A stretch of DNA of 64,000 bases from QZLE01 sp033852135. GTDB taxonomy: Bacteria > Pseudomonadota > Gammaproteobacteria > QZLD01. A program made the translations under genes and the position numbers. Below are positions 43,123 to 52,557 of the stretch, piece by piece. The stretch is from the NCBI GenBank assembly GCA_033852135.1, contig JAWSVB010000030.1, positions 1 to 64,000 on the forward strand, read 5' to 3'. How positions within the stretch are numbered: position 1 is the first letter of the stretch; each line of letters starts with the position of its first letter. The notes under the pieces were generated by a model that worked only from the letters and a program-made list of their open reading frames with translations, was not told where the DNA came from and did no database searches.

Positions 43123-44006
43123 TGACAAAACTTAATGCTGCAGTAATTCAACAGTCATGCTCAGCTGACAAGAATAAAAATATCGAAAACACTTCGAACA
43201 TGATTAGAGAAGCAGCCAGCAGCGGCAGTAATTTGATAGTTCTACAAGAACTACATTGCACAACTTATTTTTGCCAAACCGAAGATGTAGATAACTTTGA
43301 TCTAGCAGAAACGGTTCCAGGACCAAGCACAACCCACTTCTCTGACCTGGCTAAAGAACTCAAAGTAGTGATAGTTGCCTCACTATTTGAAAAACGCGCT
43401 GCTGGCCTTTATCACAACACTGCTGTAGTTTTCGATGCAGATGGGTCTATCGCCGGTAAGTACCGAAAGATGCACATACCTGATGACCCGGGGTTTTATG
43501 AAAAATTCTACTTTACTCCAGGGGACCTTGGATTTACCCCAGTTGAGACAAGCATTGGCAAACTTGGGGTTTTAATTTGTTGGGACCAATGGTATCCAGA
43601 AGCAGCTCGCCTTATGGCACTTTCTGGTGCAGAAATACTCATCTACCCCACTGCCATAGGGTGGGATAAAGAGGACTCAAAAGAAGAACAGCAGAAACAG
43701 CTTGATGCTTGGATAACCGTGCAGCGTTCTCACGCTATCGCAAATGGCATCCATGTTATTGTCGCCAACAGAGTTGGACATGAATCTGACCCATCTGAGA
43801 ACACTAGCGGAATAGATTTTTGGGGGAATAGCTTTATCTGCGGCCCACAAGGTGAATTTCTTAATCAGGCAGATGGAGAGAATGAAACTATTTTGCAAGC
43901 TGATATAAAGTTGCAGGATTCGGAAAATGTAAGACGAACATGGCCATTTTTCCGTGATCGTAGAATCGATTCTTATGACGATATTTTGAAGAGATTTATA
44001 GACTGA
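43122..44006 (+). CDS. aguB: N-carbamoylputrescine amidase
   Basis: Hydrolyses N-carbamoylputrescine to putrescine, ammonia and CO2, completing the agmatine route. Nitrilase-superfamily triad visible: E43 in LQELHCTTYF, K116 in KYRKMHIPDDPG and C153 in LICWDQWYPEAARL. Its 294 residues are usual. It is translationally coupled to aguA; a hairpin follows the stop. The by-product chain links to the MTIP gene here, since polyamine synthesis beyond putrescine yields methylthioadenosine (known pathway). Confidence 0.97.
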   Translation: MTKLNAAVIQQSCSADKNKNIENTSNMIREAASSGSNLIVLQELHCTTYFCQTEDVDNFDLAETVPGPSTTHFSDLAKELKVVIVASLFEKRAAGLYHNTAVVFDADGSIAGKYRKMHIPDDPGFYEKFYFTPGDLGFTPVETSIGKLGVLICWDQWYPEAARLMALSGAEILIYPTAIGWDKEDSKEEQQKQLDAWITVQRSHAIANGIHVIVANRVGHESDPSENTSGIDFWGNSFICGPQGEFLNQADGENETILQADIKLQDSENVRRTWPFFRDRRIDSYDDILKRFID

Positions 44007-44032
44007 GACCTTTGCGATAACCGTCTGGCTTA

Positions 44033-44085
44033 GGCCTGTGAAAAACCTAACTTTTGTGAAAATAGTCACATTTTCAGGCTTTTAT
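44033..44085 (+). terminator. Probable terminator after aguB
   Basis: GCCTG(TG)AAAA and TTTTCAGGC arms enclose an inner TGTGA / TCACA hairpin; CTTTTATATA follows. The two DnaA-box-like strings at 44037 and 44055 fall inside this hairpin and may be incidental. Confidence 0.6.
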
Positions 44086-44181
44086 ATAAACATTGTATTT
44101 TTAAGGTGAAAAAACGCACTATTTTAGCCCCTCTTTATTCGAATTTAAGCACTTTCTAATTAGCAATATTATCACCAAATC

Positions 44182-44226
44182 TGTGAAATTTTTATCCACA
44201 AAACCTGTGGATAACTTTGTGGACAA
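44182..44226. promoter_or_regulatory. Cluster of four DnaA-box-like 9-mers (candidate origin element)
   Basis: TTATCCACA at 44192-44200 and TGTGGATAA at 44206-44214 are exact consensus boxes in opposite orientation. TGTGGACAA at 44218-44226 and TGTGAAATT at 44182-44190 differ by one and about one to two positions. Spacing of 10 to 14 bases is close to one helix turn. Strings of this kind mark oriC in many gammaproteobacteria. An operator or titration site for DnaA is the alternative. Confidence 0.6.
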
Positions 44227-44312
44227 AAATAGAATATGTTGCATAAAGCCTGTAAAACCATAGGTATTACATAAATTGGTTAAATTTTATACAATGCATA
44301 TACGTCCTTATT

Positions 44313-44325
44313 TATCAATAACTTG
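44313..44325 (+). promoter_or_regulatory. IHF-consensus match
   Basis: TATCAATAACTTG fits WATCAANNNNTTR exactly. It lies about 90 bases from the DnaA-box cluster. The motif is short enough in AT-rich DNA to occur by chance. Confidence 0.35.
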
Positions 44326-44819
44326 AGCAATACTTGTAATATTTAAGGATAACAAAATACGCTAAATCAATTTTTTTATGTGTCCTAAATATATAACGGC
44401 TGTGACTGTTAACAACTAGTCAATAAATATTCAATATCTTTTTTAATCTAACACTAGAATAAAGCAACAAAACTCATAAATAAGCAATGCATGAAGTATA
44501 ATAAAAGCAAATTATAAAACGTTAATTTGTACGCAATATTCTCATTAAACTTGTTTTTCAGTAGTTTAAAACCACATCAAAATGAATTTATACACGAACC
44601 TAGCCCTACACCTGTGCTCATCAAAAATAAATTGAGGAAGTTTTATGGTATAAATAATTCTTAATGATTCTAAATAGTGCAAAATTAATGCAGTTCACTA
44701 GATTCAAATATTAGTCAGAAATATCATTTTTTATGATGTAACCCAGTATTTGTTAGCTGGCGAATTCAAACGGATACCATATACTTTAAATATAATTTAA
44801 CTCGAATATAGGACATAAA

Positions 44820-45392
44820 GTGAAAACCATTACTTCAAGCAAAATTCTCACAACAGCATTACTACCAGCCATTATTGTAACAACAGCTTTTATTTCTGGC
44901 TGTTCAACATTATCAAAAGGTGAATGCGTTGAAGCAGACTGGTATGAGATTGGGTTTAGAGATGGTAGAAGCGGAAAACCAAGGTCTGTATTAGATAGCC
45001 ATAGGGAATCTTGTAAAAAGCATGGCATAGCGCCTAATAGGGAACATTATTACACCGGCCGTGCAAAAGGTATCAATATGTACTGCACCCCTGAGAATGG
45101 GTTCCTAGTTGGAAAACAAGGTGGGTATTATAAGCAAGTTTGCCCTATCCATGCAGAACAAGACTTCTTAAATAGTTATAACATTGGAAAAGAGATTTAT
45201 GACATCAACCGTGACATAGTAAAAACTGAGTCTCAAATAGAGAAGCTGGAAAATGAACTCGATAAAAAAGAAACCAAAAAAGAGCGCCGCATAAAAATTC
45301 GTGAAGAGATAAGAACTCTTGATAGAAAGCATAAAGAGCTTCGAGAAAAAATGAATTATCTTGAAGAAAAAATCCAGCGGAGCGCGTATTAA
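44820..45392 (+). CDS. DUF2799 lipoprotein
   Basis: GTG start six bases after AGGA; 190 residues. The lipobox FISGC puts the lipidated Cys at 28. The DUF2799 signature follows: CVEADWYEIGFRDG, ESCKKHGIAPNREHY, GRAKGINMYCTPENGF and KQVCP. A long C-terminal coiled coil (IVKTESQIEKLENELDKKE onward) ends the protein. Function unknown; the family is widespread in gammaproteobacteria. It stands alone after the large AT-rich gap. Confidence 0.88.
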   Translation: MKTITSSKILTTALLPAIIVTTAFISGCSTLSKGECVEADWYEIGFRDGRSGKPRSVLDSHRESCKKHGIAPNREHYYTGRAKGINMYCTPENGFLVGKQGGYYKQVCPIHAEQDFLNSYNIGKEIYDINRDIVKTESQIEKLENELDKKETKKERRIKIREEIRTLDRKHKELREKMNYLEEKIQRSAY

Positions 45393-45526
45393 TATTTCGT
45401 AAAATCGAATTTATATGCACTTTCAAGCGCATAAGACCAGCTTAATTTTATCCGCAGATATTTAGTACCCAATATTATGAGACGAATATTGGGTACTGAG
45501 CTAAAACCAATGAAAGTCTTGCTTAC

Positions 45527-46393
45527 CTACAGCTGCTCTGCTTTATAACCCCTGCCCTCAAGAAGTTTAAGTACACCCTGATCTCCCGGAAGGTGGGCTG
45601 CACCAACAACAACTATTGCATCTTTATTGCCATTGATAAGCTTAACAATGTCAGGGATCCAATTTTTATTTCTTGAATTTAAAAGCTTATCCATTATTAC
45701 AGGAAATTGCTTATAACTACTTTTATTAAGATCGCCAAGTTTATTGGCTTCACCATTTTTCCACGCACTTTTCATCTGCCCCATAAGCTGCTGCATCAGA
45801 TCCAGCTCTTCAATAGTATGCAACAATAAATTCTGTTGCTGCTGCTTAGTTAGGTCATCAAAAAGCGATATCTGAAACTCACCGGTTTCTAAAGCTTGAA
45901 TTTCCTTCTTCTTCATTGAAGCTCTTCTAAATAGAAAATTATCTAGGCCATGCTCTTCGCTATAACCAATTTTTTTCATCTCAAGAACAGGAAGAGTCAT
46001 GGCAAGTGACCAAGGTTTGAACATATTAAAGAGATCTACTGACATGCCGCTTTGCTTTAGCTTGTCCGAAACTTTGTTATATGCATGTGGTGATAAAGAA
46101 GTTTTAAGACTTTCACCGTTAGTGAAAAATGATTTAGCTAATACGTACTGTTGAAACTCCATTGACTTTAGATTGTTCAAATCAGCTTCAAAAACAACAA
46201 TTTCTGATCTATCAAAGGCCTTAATGATTGAATTATCAAGTGGGTAGTCACTTTGTTGTAGTAAATGTATAGACCCTAATAAAAAAACCGAGTTATTGTT
46301 ATCTTTTATCTCCCATAAAAAGCTTTTAGCTGAAGCAATGCTACTTGTTAATACGAATACAAAAATAACAATCATTTTATAAATATGAGTCAT
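45527..46393 (-). CDS. TraB/GumN family exported protein
   Basis: 288 residues with a signal peptide (IYKMIVIFVFVLTSSIASA). TraB/GumN features: the first conserved block FLWEIKDNNNSVFLLGSIHLL, with the GxxH histidine, and VVVGAAHLPGDQGVLKLL near the C-terminus with the second GxxH. These motifs suggest a Tiki-like metal-dependent peptidase fold, but the bacterial members have no settled substrate. Start follows a purine-rich GGGGGCG string. It is downstream of the AIM24-like gene on the same strand, 64 bases apart. Confidence 0.88.
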   Translation of the reverse strand: MTHIYKMIVIFVFVLTSSIASAKSFLWEIKDNNNSVFLLGSIHLLQQSDYPLDNSIIKAFDRSEIVVFEADLNNLKSMEFQQYVLAKSFFTNGESLKTSLSPHAYNKVSDKLKQSGMSVDLFNMFKPWSLAMTLPVLEMKKIGYSEEHGLDNFLFRRASMKKKEIQALETGEFQISLFDDLTKQQQQNLLLHTIEELDLMQQLMGQMKSAWKNGEANKLGDLNKSSYKQFPVIMDKLLNSRNKNWIPDIVKLINGNKDAIVVVGAAHLPGDQGVLKLLEGRGYKAEQL

Positions 46394-46457
46394 AACGCCC
46401 CCTTCCCTAATATTTTAAATGTTCCATCTAACAAAATTGACTATCCACTCGTGAGAA

Positions 46458-47246
46458 TTAATCTCCGTCTATCAAATCACCGATAGAACCAAGTATTGAG
46501 CCTTCACCTTTTCTTGAACCACCAACTGATGGAGCACTTTTTACAATCCTATCTGCCAACCTTGAAAAAGGAAGTGACTGAATCCAGACCGTACCCGTAC
46601 CTCTTAAGGTTGCTAAAAAAAGCCCCTCACCACCAAAGAGCATACTTTTAAGGTTGCCAGCTTTTTCAATTGAATAGTCAATTCCTGGTGTAAAAGCAGC
46701 TAAACATCCGGTATCAAGCTTAATCGTTTCATTATTGAGCTCTTTTTTTACCAGTGTTCCACATACGTGGATAAAAGCCATCCCATCGCCTTCAATTTTT
46801 TGCAGAATAAACCCCTCTCCGCCAAAAAAGCCTGCGCCAAACTTCTTGGAAAAGGTAACTGAAATCTTAGTTCCTAGTGCTGCTGCAAGGAATGCATCTT
46901 TTTGGCATATTATTTGACCACCAATTTGCGCCATATCGAGTGCTTCGATCTTACCAGGATATGGGGCTGCGAATGCTACTCTTTTTTTACCGTATGCATT
47001 GTTAGTAAAATGGGTCATAAAAATAGACTCGCCAGTAATAGCGCGCTTACCAGCACTAAAAATCTTTCCCATTAATCCTTCATTTGCTTCAGAGCCATCA
47101 CCCATTTTTGCCTCAAAGGTTATCCCCTCTTCAAGGTAATTCATTGCTCCAGCTTCAGCAATCACAGTTTCGTGTCTATCAAGTTCGACTTCAACCAACT
47201 GCATATCATTACCGATAATTTCATAATCTACTTCATGACAATTCAT
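46458..47246 (-). CDS. AIM24/TIGR00266 family protein
   Basis: 262 residues from the ATG preceded by GAGGA. Features are FQ-type beta-helical repeats with many glycines: TVIAEAGAMNYLEEGITFEA, ITGESIFMTHFTN, FGAGFFGGEGFILQKIEGDG and SMLFGGEGLFLATLRGTGTVWIQ (only partly quoted). This is the family of mitochondrial AIM24 and bacterial YhhW-neighbour proteins of unknown function. A longer frame upstream is ignored in favour of the strong initiation site. Ends acidic (GSIGDLIDGD). Confidence 0.88.
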   Translation of the reverse strand: MNCHEVDYEIIGNDMQLVEVELDRHETVIAEAGAMNYLEEGITFEAKMGDGSEANEGLMGKIFSAGKRAITGESIFMTHFTNNAYGKKRVAFAAPYPGKIEALDMAQIGGQIICQKDAFLAAALGTKISVTFSKKFGAGFFGGEGFILQKIEGDGMAFIHVCGTLVKKELNNETIKLDTGCLAAFTPGIDYSIEKAGNLKSMLFGGEGLFLATLRGTGTVWIQSLPFSRLADRIVKSAPSVGGSRKGEGSILGSIGDLIDGD

Positions 47247-47445
47247 TAAAACTTCCTCATATACTTCCATTTTGTACGCAGAATTTACTATAACAGAGAA
47301 AATTGAGGTTTTAATAACATAAACTCTATATATATTCACATTATTTTAAAATTAAGAGTTTTGTATAGGTTAAATAAGGGATATTATATTCCCTTTTTTA
47401 TAGCCATTTTATGGCGCAAGAATATGAAAAGTAGTATACAAAATT

Positions 47446-47901
47446 ATGAAATGTGAAACATGGAAGCCTCACGTAACAGTGGCATCTATAGTCGAAAAAG
47501 ACGATCAGTTTTTATGTATAAAAGAATTGATTGATGGTAAAGCTGTGATTAACCAACCTGCTGGGCATTTAGATCCAAATGAATCATTAATTGATGCTGT
47601 CATACGTGAAACTCAAGAAGAAACTGGTTACACCATAGTTCCAGAATCTTTAGTCGGTGTTTATAAATGGAAACACCCTACGAAAGATAAAACCTTTATT
47701 AGGTTCGTGTTTTCTGCAAATGTTGTTGATCATGACCCAAACCAAGAACTAGATGACGGCATACTTGAAGCTGTATGGCCAACTGAAGAAGAGCTAAAAA
47801 ATAGCGATATACCATTACGTAGTCCAATGGTACTCCAAGCAATTTGTGATTATAGAGATGGCAAAAGATACCCGTTAGATTTAGTACAAGATTTAATCTA
47901 A
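47446..47901 (+). CDS. nudJ: Nudix phosphohydrolase NudJ
   Basis: 151 residues. The Nudix box runs from GHLDPNES to RETQEETGY, with all catalytic glutamates kept. The N-terminal WKPHVTVASIVEKDDQFLC and the position before mnmA identify NudJ, which in E. coli hydrolyses thiamine pyrophosphate, its hydroxymethyl-pyrimidine precursor and nucleoside di/triphosphates. First of the nudJ-mnmA-hflD set. Confidence 0.93.
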   Translation: MKCETWKPHVTVASIVEKDDQFLCIKELIDGKAVINQPAGHLDPNESLIDAVIRETQEETGYTIVPESLVGVYKWKHPTKDKTFIRFVFSANVVDHDPNQELDDGILEAVWPTEEELKNSDIPLRSPMVLQAICDYRDGKRYPLDLVQDLI

Positions 47902-47934
47902 AAATGTAAATTTTAAAATGAGCACCAAATTTTC

Positions 47935-49038
47935 ATGAGTAATGGCGATACACGTATAATAGTAGGAATGTCTGGAGGTGTTGATTCTTCAGTAGCTGCC
48001 CTTTTGTTAAAAGAAGAGGGTTATGAGATCCATGGCCTGTTTATGAAAAATTGGGAAGATGATGATACAGATTCTTACTGTTCAGCATCTGATGATAGGC
48101 ATGATGCAAAGCTTGTATGTGAAGAACTTGAAATTCCACTTCACAACGCTAATTTTGCCAAAGAGTATAAAGAAAATGTATTTGCATATTTTTTACGCGA
48201 ATATGAAGCTGGTCGAACTCCAAACCCAGATATTTTATGTAATCGTGAGATAAAGTTTAAAAGTTTTTTAAACTATGCTGAACGACTTGGTGCAAAATAT
48301 ATTGCTACCGGACACTATGTAAGAAGACGTGATAATCAAGATGGCAGCTTCTCCCTCCTTAAAGGGCTAGATGATAATAAAGACCAAAGCTATTTTTTAC
48401 ATGCAATAAACCAATACCAACTCTCTAAGTCACTATTTCCAGTTGGGGAGTTAGATAAGCCTGAAGTAAGACAGATAGCTGAAGAGAATGGCTTTGATAA
48501 TTTTGACAAAAAAGATAGTACCGGTATCTGTTTTATAGGTGAGCGAGATTTCAAAGATTTCTTAAATAAATACTTGCCTACAAAGCCTGGTGAGATGAAA
48601 ACACCTGAAGGTAAGGTTATCGGAGAACATGATGGCCTTAGCTTCTACACACTTGGTCAGAGAAAAGGCCTGAAAATCGGTGGACAAAGTAATGCACTCG
48701 AAGAACCGTGGTATGTAGTAGCTAAAGATCTTAAAACAAATACATTAGTTGTAGGACAAGGGCACGATCACCCTCTTCTATTATCACCTGGATTAAAAGC
48801 TGATAGCCTGCATTGGATATCAGGGCATGAACCTGGAAAAGAGTTTGAGTGTTGTGCGAAAACTAGATATCGCCAACCTGATCAAAGATGTAATGTTGTA
48901 ATAATGGATAATGGAACTTGCCAAGTAAAGTTTGAAAAGAAACAACGCGCAGTTACACCTGGCCAGTCAGTAGTATTTTATAATGATGATGAGTGTCTTG
49001 GTGGTGGCGTAATTGACTGCCCACTTACTGATATTTGA
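47935..49038 (+). CDS. mnmA: tRNA 2-thiouridylase MnmA
   Basis: Inserts sulfur at C2 of the wobble uridine of tRNA-Lys, -Glu and -Gln, using ATP and sulfur delivered by Tus proteins. PP-loop GMSGGVDSSVAALL (11-24); catalytic cysteines C102 (ILCNREIKF) and C199 (DSTGICFIG). The 367-residue length is usual. 33 bases separate it from nudJ and 42 from hflD on the same strand. Confidence 0.97.
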   Translation: MSNGDTRIIVGMSGGVDSSVAALLLKEEGYEIHGLFMKNWEDDDTDSYCSASDDRHDAKLVCEELEIPLHNANFAKEYKENVFAYFLREYEAGRTPNPDILCNREIKFKSFLNYAERLGAKYIATGHYVRRRDNQDGSFSLLKGLDDNKDQSYFLHAINQYQLSKSLFPVGELDKPEVRQIAEENGFDNFDKKDSTGICFIGERDFKDFLNKYLPTKPGEMKTPEGKVIGEHDGLSFYTLGQRKGLKIGGQSNALEEPWYVVAKDLKTNTLVVGQGHDHPLLLSPGLKADSLHWISGHEPGKEFECCAKTRYRQPDQRCNVVIMDNGTCQVKFEKKQRAVTPGQSVVFYNDDECLGGGVIDCPLTDI

Positions 49039-49080
49039 ACAAATAATTTATTTTAATACGGATTTTTAATTGGTGGAATA

Positions 49081-49689
49081 ATGGTAAATAGTATCGAAGA
49101 TCAAACATTAGCTCTTGCTGGGGTAGTTAAGCCATTATTACTTATATCAAAACTTGCCAACAGCGGCTCTGTTGACATAATGGAGATTGAGCCATGTATC
49201 CGCTCAATTTTTACAACTAACCCCAAAAATACTATTGATGTATATGGCTCTGTAGATAATTTATTTGAAGGGTTAAAGTTATTAGCCGAAGATGGTCTAA
49301 AAAAATCTGATCCAGTTTTTATTCGCCATTTTCTCACAGTGCTTCAGCTTGAAAGCAAAGTTTCTAAAAATAAGGATCTTCTAAATACCCTATCCGCTGG
49401 GATTGATAAAGCTAAAAGCCAAGCAGATTACTTTGAAACCACTCATGAAAATGTTATCGCTAATCTCGCAGGACTATATCTAAATACTGTCAGCAAGCTT
49501 ACCCCTAGAATACTAATCGAGGGAGATGAGCAAACATTAAAAAATCAAAGAAATGTCGATATCATCCGTACTTTACTACTCTCAGCTATCCGTTCCGCAG
49601 TTTTATGGCGCCAAACTGGTGGAAGTAAGATCAAAATAGCCTTCAGCCGGAAAAAGTATCTAGATACAGCAAAAAAATTATTGCGCTAA
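49081..49689 (+). CDS. hflD: HflD homologue
   Basis: An all-helical protein of 202 residues; it starts SIEDQTLALAGVVKPLLLIS, and family strings LTPRILIEGDEQTLKNQ and SAIRSAVLWRQTGGSK are present. In E. coli HflD affects lambda lysogeny by binding CII; its own cellular role is unclear. The nudJ-mnmA-hflD order is conserved in gammaproteobacteria, usually followed by purB, which is missing here and replaced by a convergent acnB. Confidence 0.94.
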   Translation: MVNSIEDQTLALAGVVKPLLLISKLANSGSVDIMEIEPCIRSIFTTNPKNTIDVYGSVDNLFEGLKLLAEDGLKKSDPVFIRHFLTVLQLESKVSKNKDLLNTLSAGIDKAKSQADYFETTHENVIANLAGLYLNTVSKLTPRILIEGDEQTLKNQRNVDIIRTLLLSAIRSAVLWRQTGGSKIKIAFSRKKYLDTAKKLLR

Positions 49690-49775
49690 TATTACATAGC
49701 CATAAAGCTCAGTATTTGCTCAAACTAAGCGCACTTAAAAAGTGAACATACAATACTTGGCTTTGGCTACACGCT

Positions 49776-49814
49776 GAAGCTTTTAAATACCTTATGCAGA
49801 TATTTAAAAGCTTC
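49776..49814. terminator. Long inverted repeat between convergent hflD and acnB
   Basis: Perfect 14-base arms GAAGCTTTTAAATA / TATTTAAAAGCTTC with an 11-base loop. It lacks a classical T-run on either side, though its arms are A/T-rich. A bidirectional termination or mRNA-end protecting structure is likely. Confidence 0.6.
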
Positions 49815-49854
49815 TGAGTTCAAGTAATAAGAACATAGCGAACTACTTCAATGA

Positions 49855-52383
49855 CTAAACCTTATAATTATCCAATTCATTAAAATTAAGATAACTATAA
49901 ATAGCTTTAGACTTACCCTCTAGCTTTTCTACGTGCTTTTCATACTCTTCGAAATCTGGAATATATCCAAGAATAGAACAAACTGCGGCAAGTTCAGCAG
50001 AGCCTAAGTATACATCTGCGCCATCACCAATTCGGTTTGGAAAGTTTCTAGTTGAAGTTGATATAGCAGTTGTGCCCGGAGCGATCCGAGCTTGATTCCC
50101 CATACACAAAGAACATCCTGGCATCTCCATTCTTGCACCAGTTTTTCCAAACGTACTATAAGCACCCTCTTCAACAAGCTTGGCTTGATCCATTTTAGTT
50201 GCAGGGGACACCCAAAGCCTGGTAGGAATATTTTCATAACCACTCAAGATTTCAGCTGCAGCCCGGTAATGACCTATATTGGTCATACATGATCCTATAA
50301 ATACCTCATCAATCTTAGTTGTAGCAACATCAGAAAGAGTTTTCACATCATCAGGATCGTTAGGACAGCAAAGAATAGGCTCTTTTATTTGAGAAATATC
50401 AATCTCTATCACTTCTGCATATTCAGCATCAGAATCTGCTTCTAGCAGCTCAGGGCTATCTATCCAATCTTGCATTGCATCTATTCTATTTTGCAGCGTA
50501 TTTGCATCCTGATAGCCTTCAGAGATCATCCACTTAAGCAAAGAGATATTTGATTGTAAGAACTCAATTATTGGTTCTTTATCCAGTTTGATTGTACAGC
50601 CAGCAGCAGATCTCTCAGCAGATGCATCCGATAGCTCGAAAGCTTGCTCAACAGAAAGCTCGCCTAAACCCTCAATCTCTAGAATACGACCAGAAAATAC
50701 ATTTTTCTTGCCTGATTTTTCTACAGTTAAAAGCCCTTTTTGGATTGCGACATAAGGAATTGCATTAACTAAGTCTCTAAGAGTAATACCTTTTTGCATC
50801 TCACCTTTAAATCTAACCAATACACTTTCAGGCATATCCAGCGGCATCTTGCCGATTGCAGCTGCAAAAGCAACAAGCCCAGACCCTGCAGGAAAACTTA
50901 AACCTATTGGAAACCTTGTATGAGAGTCACCTCCAGTACCAACGGTATCTGGAAGAATCATTCGGTTTAGCCATGAGTGAATTACACCATCACCAGGGCG
51001 CAGAGCAACACCACCACGAGACTGTATAAATTCAGGCATAGTTTGATGCATTTTAACATCAATAGATTTTGGGTAAGCGGATGTATGACAAAAAGACTGC
51101 ATAACCAAATCTGAATTAAACGATAGACACGCTAACTCTTTTAGCTCATCCCTTGTCATCGGCCCAGTTGTATCTTGAGATCCAACAGTGGTCATTTTAG
51201 GTTCGCAATATGTTCCAGGCCTAACCCCTTCTATACCACATGCCTTTCCAACCATTTTTTGAGCAAGAGTAAACCCTTTACCGGTATCACTTGCAACAGG
51301 AGCGGCTCTAAAGCAGTCTGAAGGTGATTTTCCTAAAAACTCACGCGCCTGATTTGTTAAAGAACGGCCAATTATTAAAGGTATGCGCCCACCTGCTTGA
51401 ACCTCATCAAGCAGTACATCAGTTTTAAGTTTAAAAGTGGATACAACCTCTCCTGTTTTCTCGGAGACAATTTTACCCTCATAAGGGTAAACACTTATTA
51501 TATCGCCAGTATTAAGCTTGGTTACATCACACTCAATTGGAAGTGCACCTGCATCTTCCAAAGTATTAAAAAATATTGGAGCGATCTTTCCACCAATACA
51601 AAACCCACCCGCTTTTTTATTCGGAACAAAGGGAATATCTTTCCCTATGTGCCAAAGAACAGAGTTTGTAGCTGATTTTCTTGAAGAACCTGTGCCAACA
51701 ACATCGCCAACATAAACTAACGGGTGGCCAGTATTTTTCAGCTCAGATATTTTCTCTAAAGGGTTATCCATTCTACTTTTTAGCATCGCATTTGCATGCA
51801 AAGGGATATCTGGTCTACTCCATGCATCACCTGCAGGAGATAAGTCATCTGTATTGGTCTCCCCTTCAACTTTGAATACACAGAGAGTAATTTTTTCATC
51901 TAACTGAGTCATGTTATTGAACCACTCAGCTTCAGCCCAAGATTCAATCACATCTTTTGCATAAGAGTTATTAGCAGCTTTAGCAGCAACTTTTTCAAAT
52001 GATTCAAAAATCAACAAGGTCTTTTTAAGTGACTCAGCGGCAAGTGAAGCTAGCTTTTCATCATCTAATAGGTCAACTAGATAGCCAACACTATATCCAC
52101 CTAACATTGTGCCTAAAAATTCAACAGCTTCTTCTTTGGTTATAATTGAGCAGCTCTTATTCCCCAGTGCAATATCATTTAAAAATTCTGCTTTAACTTG
52201 CGCCGCTGCATCAACACCTGGTGGCACACGATGAATAAGTAATTCTTTAGAGTACTGATGTAAATCACTACAAGAAGAGCAAAGTATAGTGATCAACTCT
52301 TCAACCTGAGCTGCATTTAATGCCTCTGGTGGAATATTTAAATTACGCCTCTCTTCTATATGAATTTTGTATTGCTCTATCAT
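49855..52383 (-). CDS. acnB: Aconitate hydratase B (bifunctional 2-methylisocitrate dehydratase)
   Basis: TCA-cycle aconitase of the AcnB type, 842 residues. The N-terminal HEAT-like region (NAAQVEELITIL, VDLLDDEKLASLA) and the swapped position of the swivel domain (WADAEWFN, TNTDDLSPAGDAWSRPD) are specific to AcnB. Fe-S cysteines are in IGSCMTNIGHYRAA and PGCSLCMGNQAR. AcnB is also able to bind mRNA when iron is short (known of the E. coli protein). It is monocistronic here. Confidence 0.97.
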   Translation of the reverse strand: MIEQYKIHIEERRNLNIPPEALNAAQVEELITILCSSCSDLHQYSKELLIHRVPPGVDAAAQVKAEFLNDIALGNKSCSIITKEEAVEFLGTMLGGYSVGYLVDLLDDEKLASLAAESLKKTLLIFESFEKVAAKAANNSYAKDVIESWAEAEWFNNMTQLDEKITLCVFKVEGETNTDDLSPAGDAWSRPDIPLHANAMLKSRMDNPLEKISELKNTGHPLVYVGDVVGTGSSRKSATNSVLWHIGKDIPFVPNKKAGGFCIGGKIAPIFFNTLEDAGALPIECDVTKLNTGDIISVYPYEGKIVSEKTGEVVSTFKLKTDVLLDEVQAGGRIPLIIGRSLTNQAREFLGKSPSDCFRAAPVASDTGKGFTLAQKMVGKACGIEGVRPGTYCEPKMTTVGSQDTTGPMTRDELKELACLSFNSDLVMQSFCHTSAYPKSIDVKMHQTMPEFIQSRGGVALRPGDGVIHSWLNRMILPDTVGTGGDSHTRFPIGLSFPAGSGLVAFAAAIGKMPLDMPESVLVRFKGEMQKGITLRDLVNAIPYVAIQKGLLTVEKSGKKNVFSGRILEIEGLGELSVEQAFELSDASAERSAAGCTIKLDKEPIIEFLQSNISLLKWMISEGYQDANTLQNRIDAMQDWIDSPELLEADSDAEYAEVIEIDISQIKEPILCCPNDPDDVKTLSDVATTKIDEVFIGSCMTNIGHYRAAAEILSGYENIPTRLWVSPATKMDQAKLVEEGAYSTFGKTGARMEMPGCSLCMGNQARIAPGTTAISTSTRNFPNRIGDGADVYLGSAELAAVCSILGYIPDFEEYEKHVEKLEGKSKAIYSYLNFNELDNYKV

Positions 52384-52557
52384 TTTAATACCTTGATTGT
52401 GTGATTTAAGCTCAAGTTTACAAACTTAATGAATATTTTTGTAGAAAAAAACTTAGAGATTTTTAATTTTAATTGATAACTCAATGTTTTTTTTGAACGT
52501 TATACTATAGTTAAAAAACATATGGGCCATTTCTGGCGTAAAATTCAGGAGCATTAA

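Larger units (their letters stand above)
44086..44819. other. Large AT-rich gene-free region
   Basis: The longest gene-free stretch in the window, from the aguB stop to the DUF2799 gene. No open reading frame or RNA gene is recognisable. Besides the box cluster and IHF-like site listed separately, TTATACACG at 44588-44596 is one base from the DnaA-box consensus. The 3' half consists of A/T-rich low-complexity sequence of the kind that unwinds easily. Confidence 0.6.

Noticed and set aside
44037..44063. Two more DnaA-box-like strings (TGTGAAAAA, TGTGAAAAT)
   Set aside because: They lie inside the probable aguB terminator hairpin and are simple A-rich strings, so they were not counted with the main cluster.
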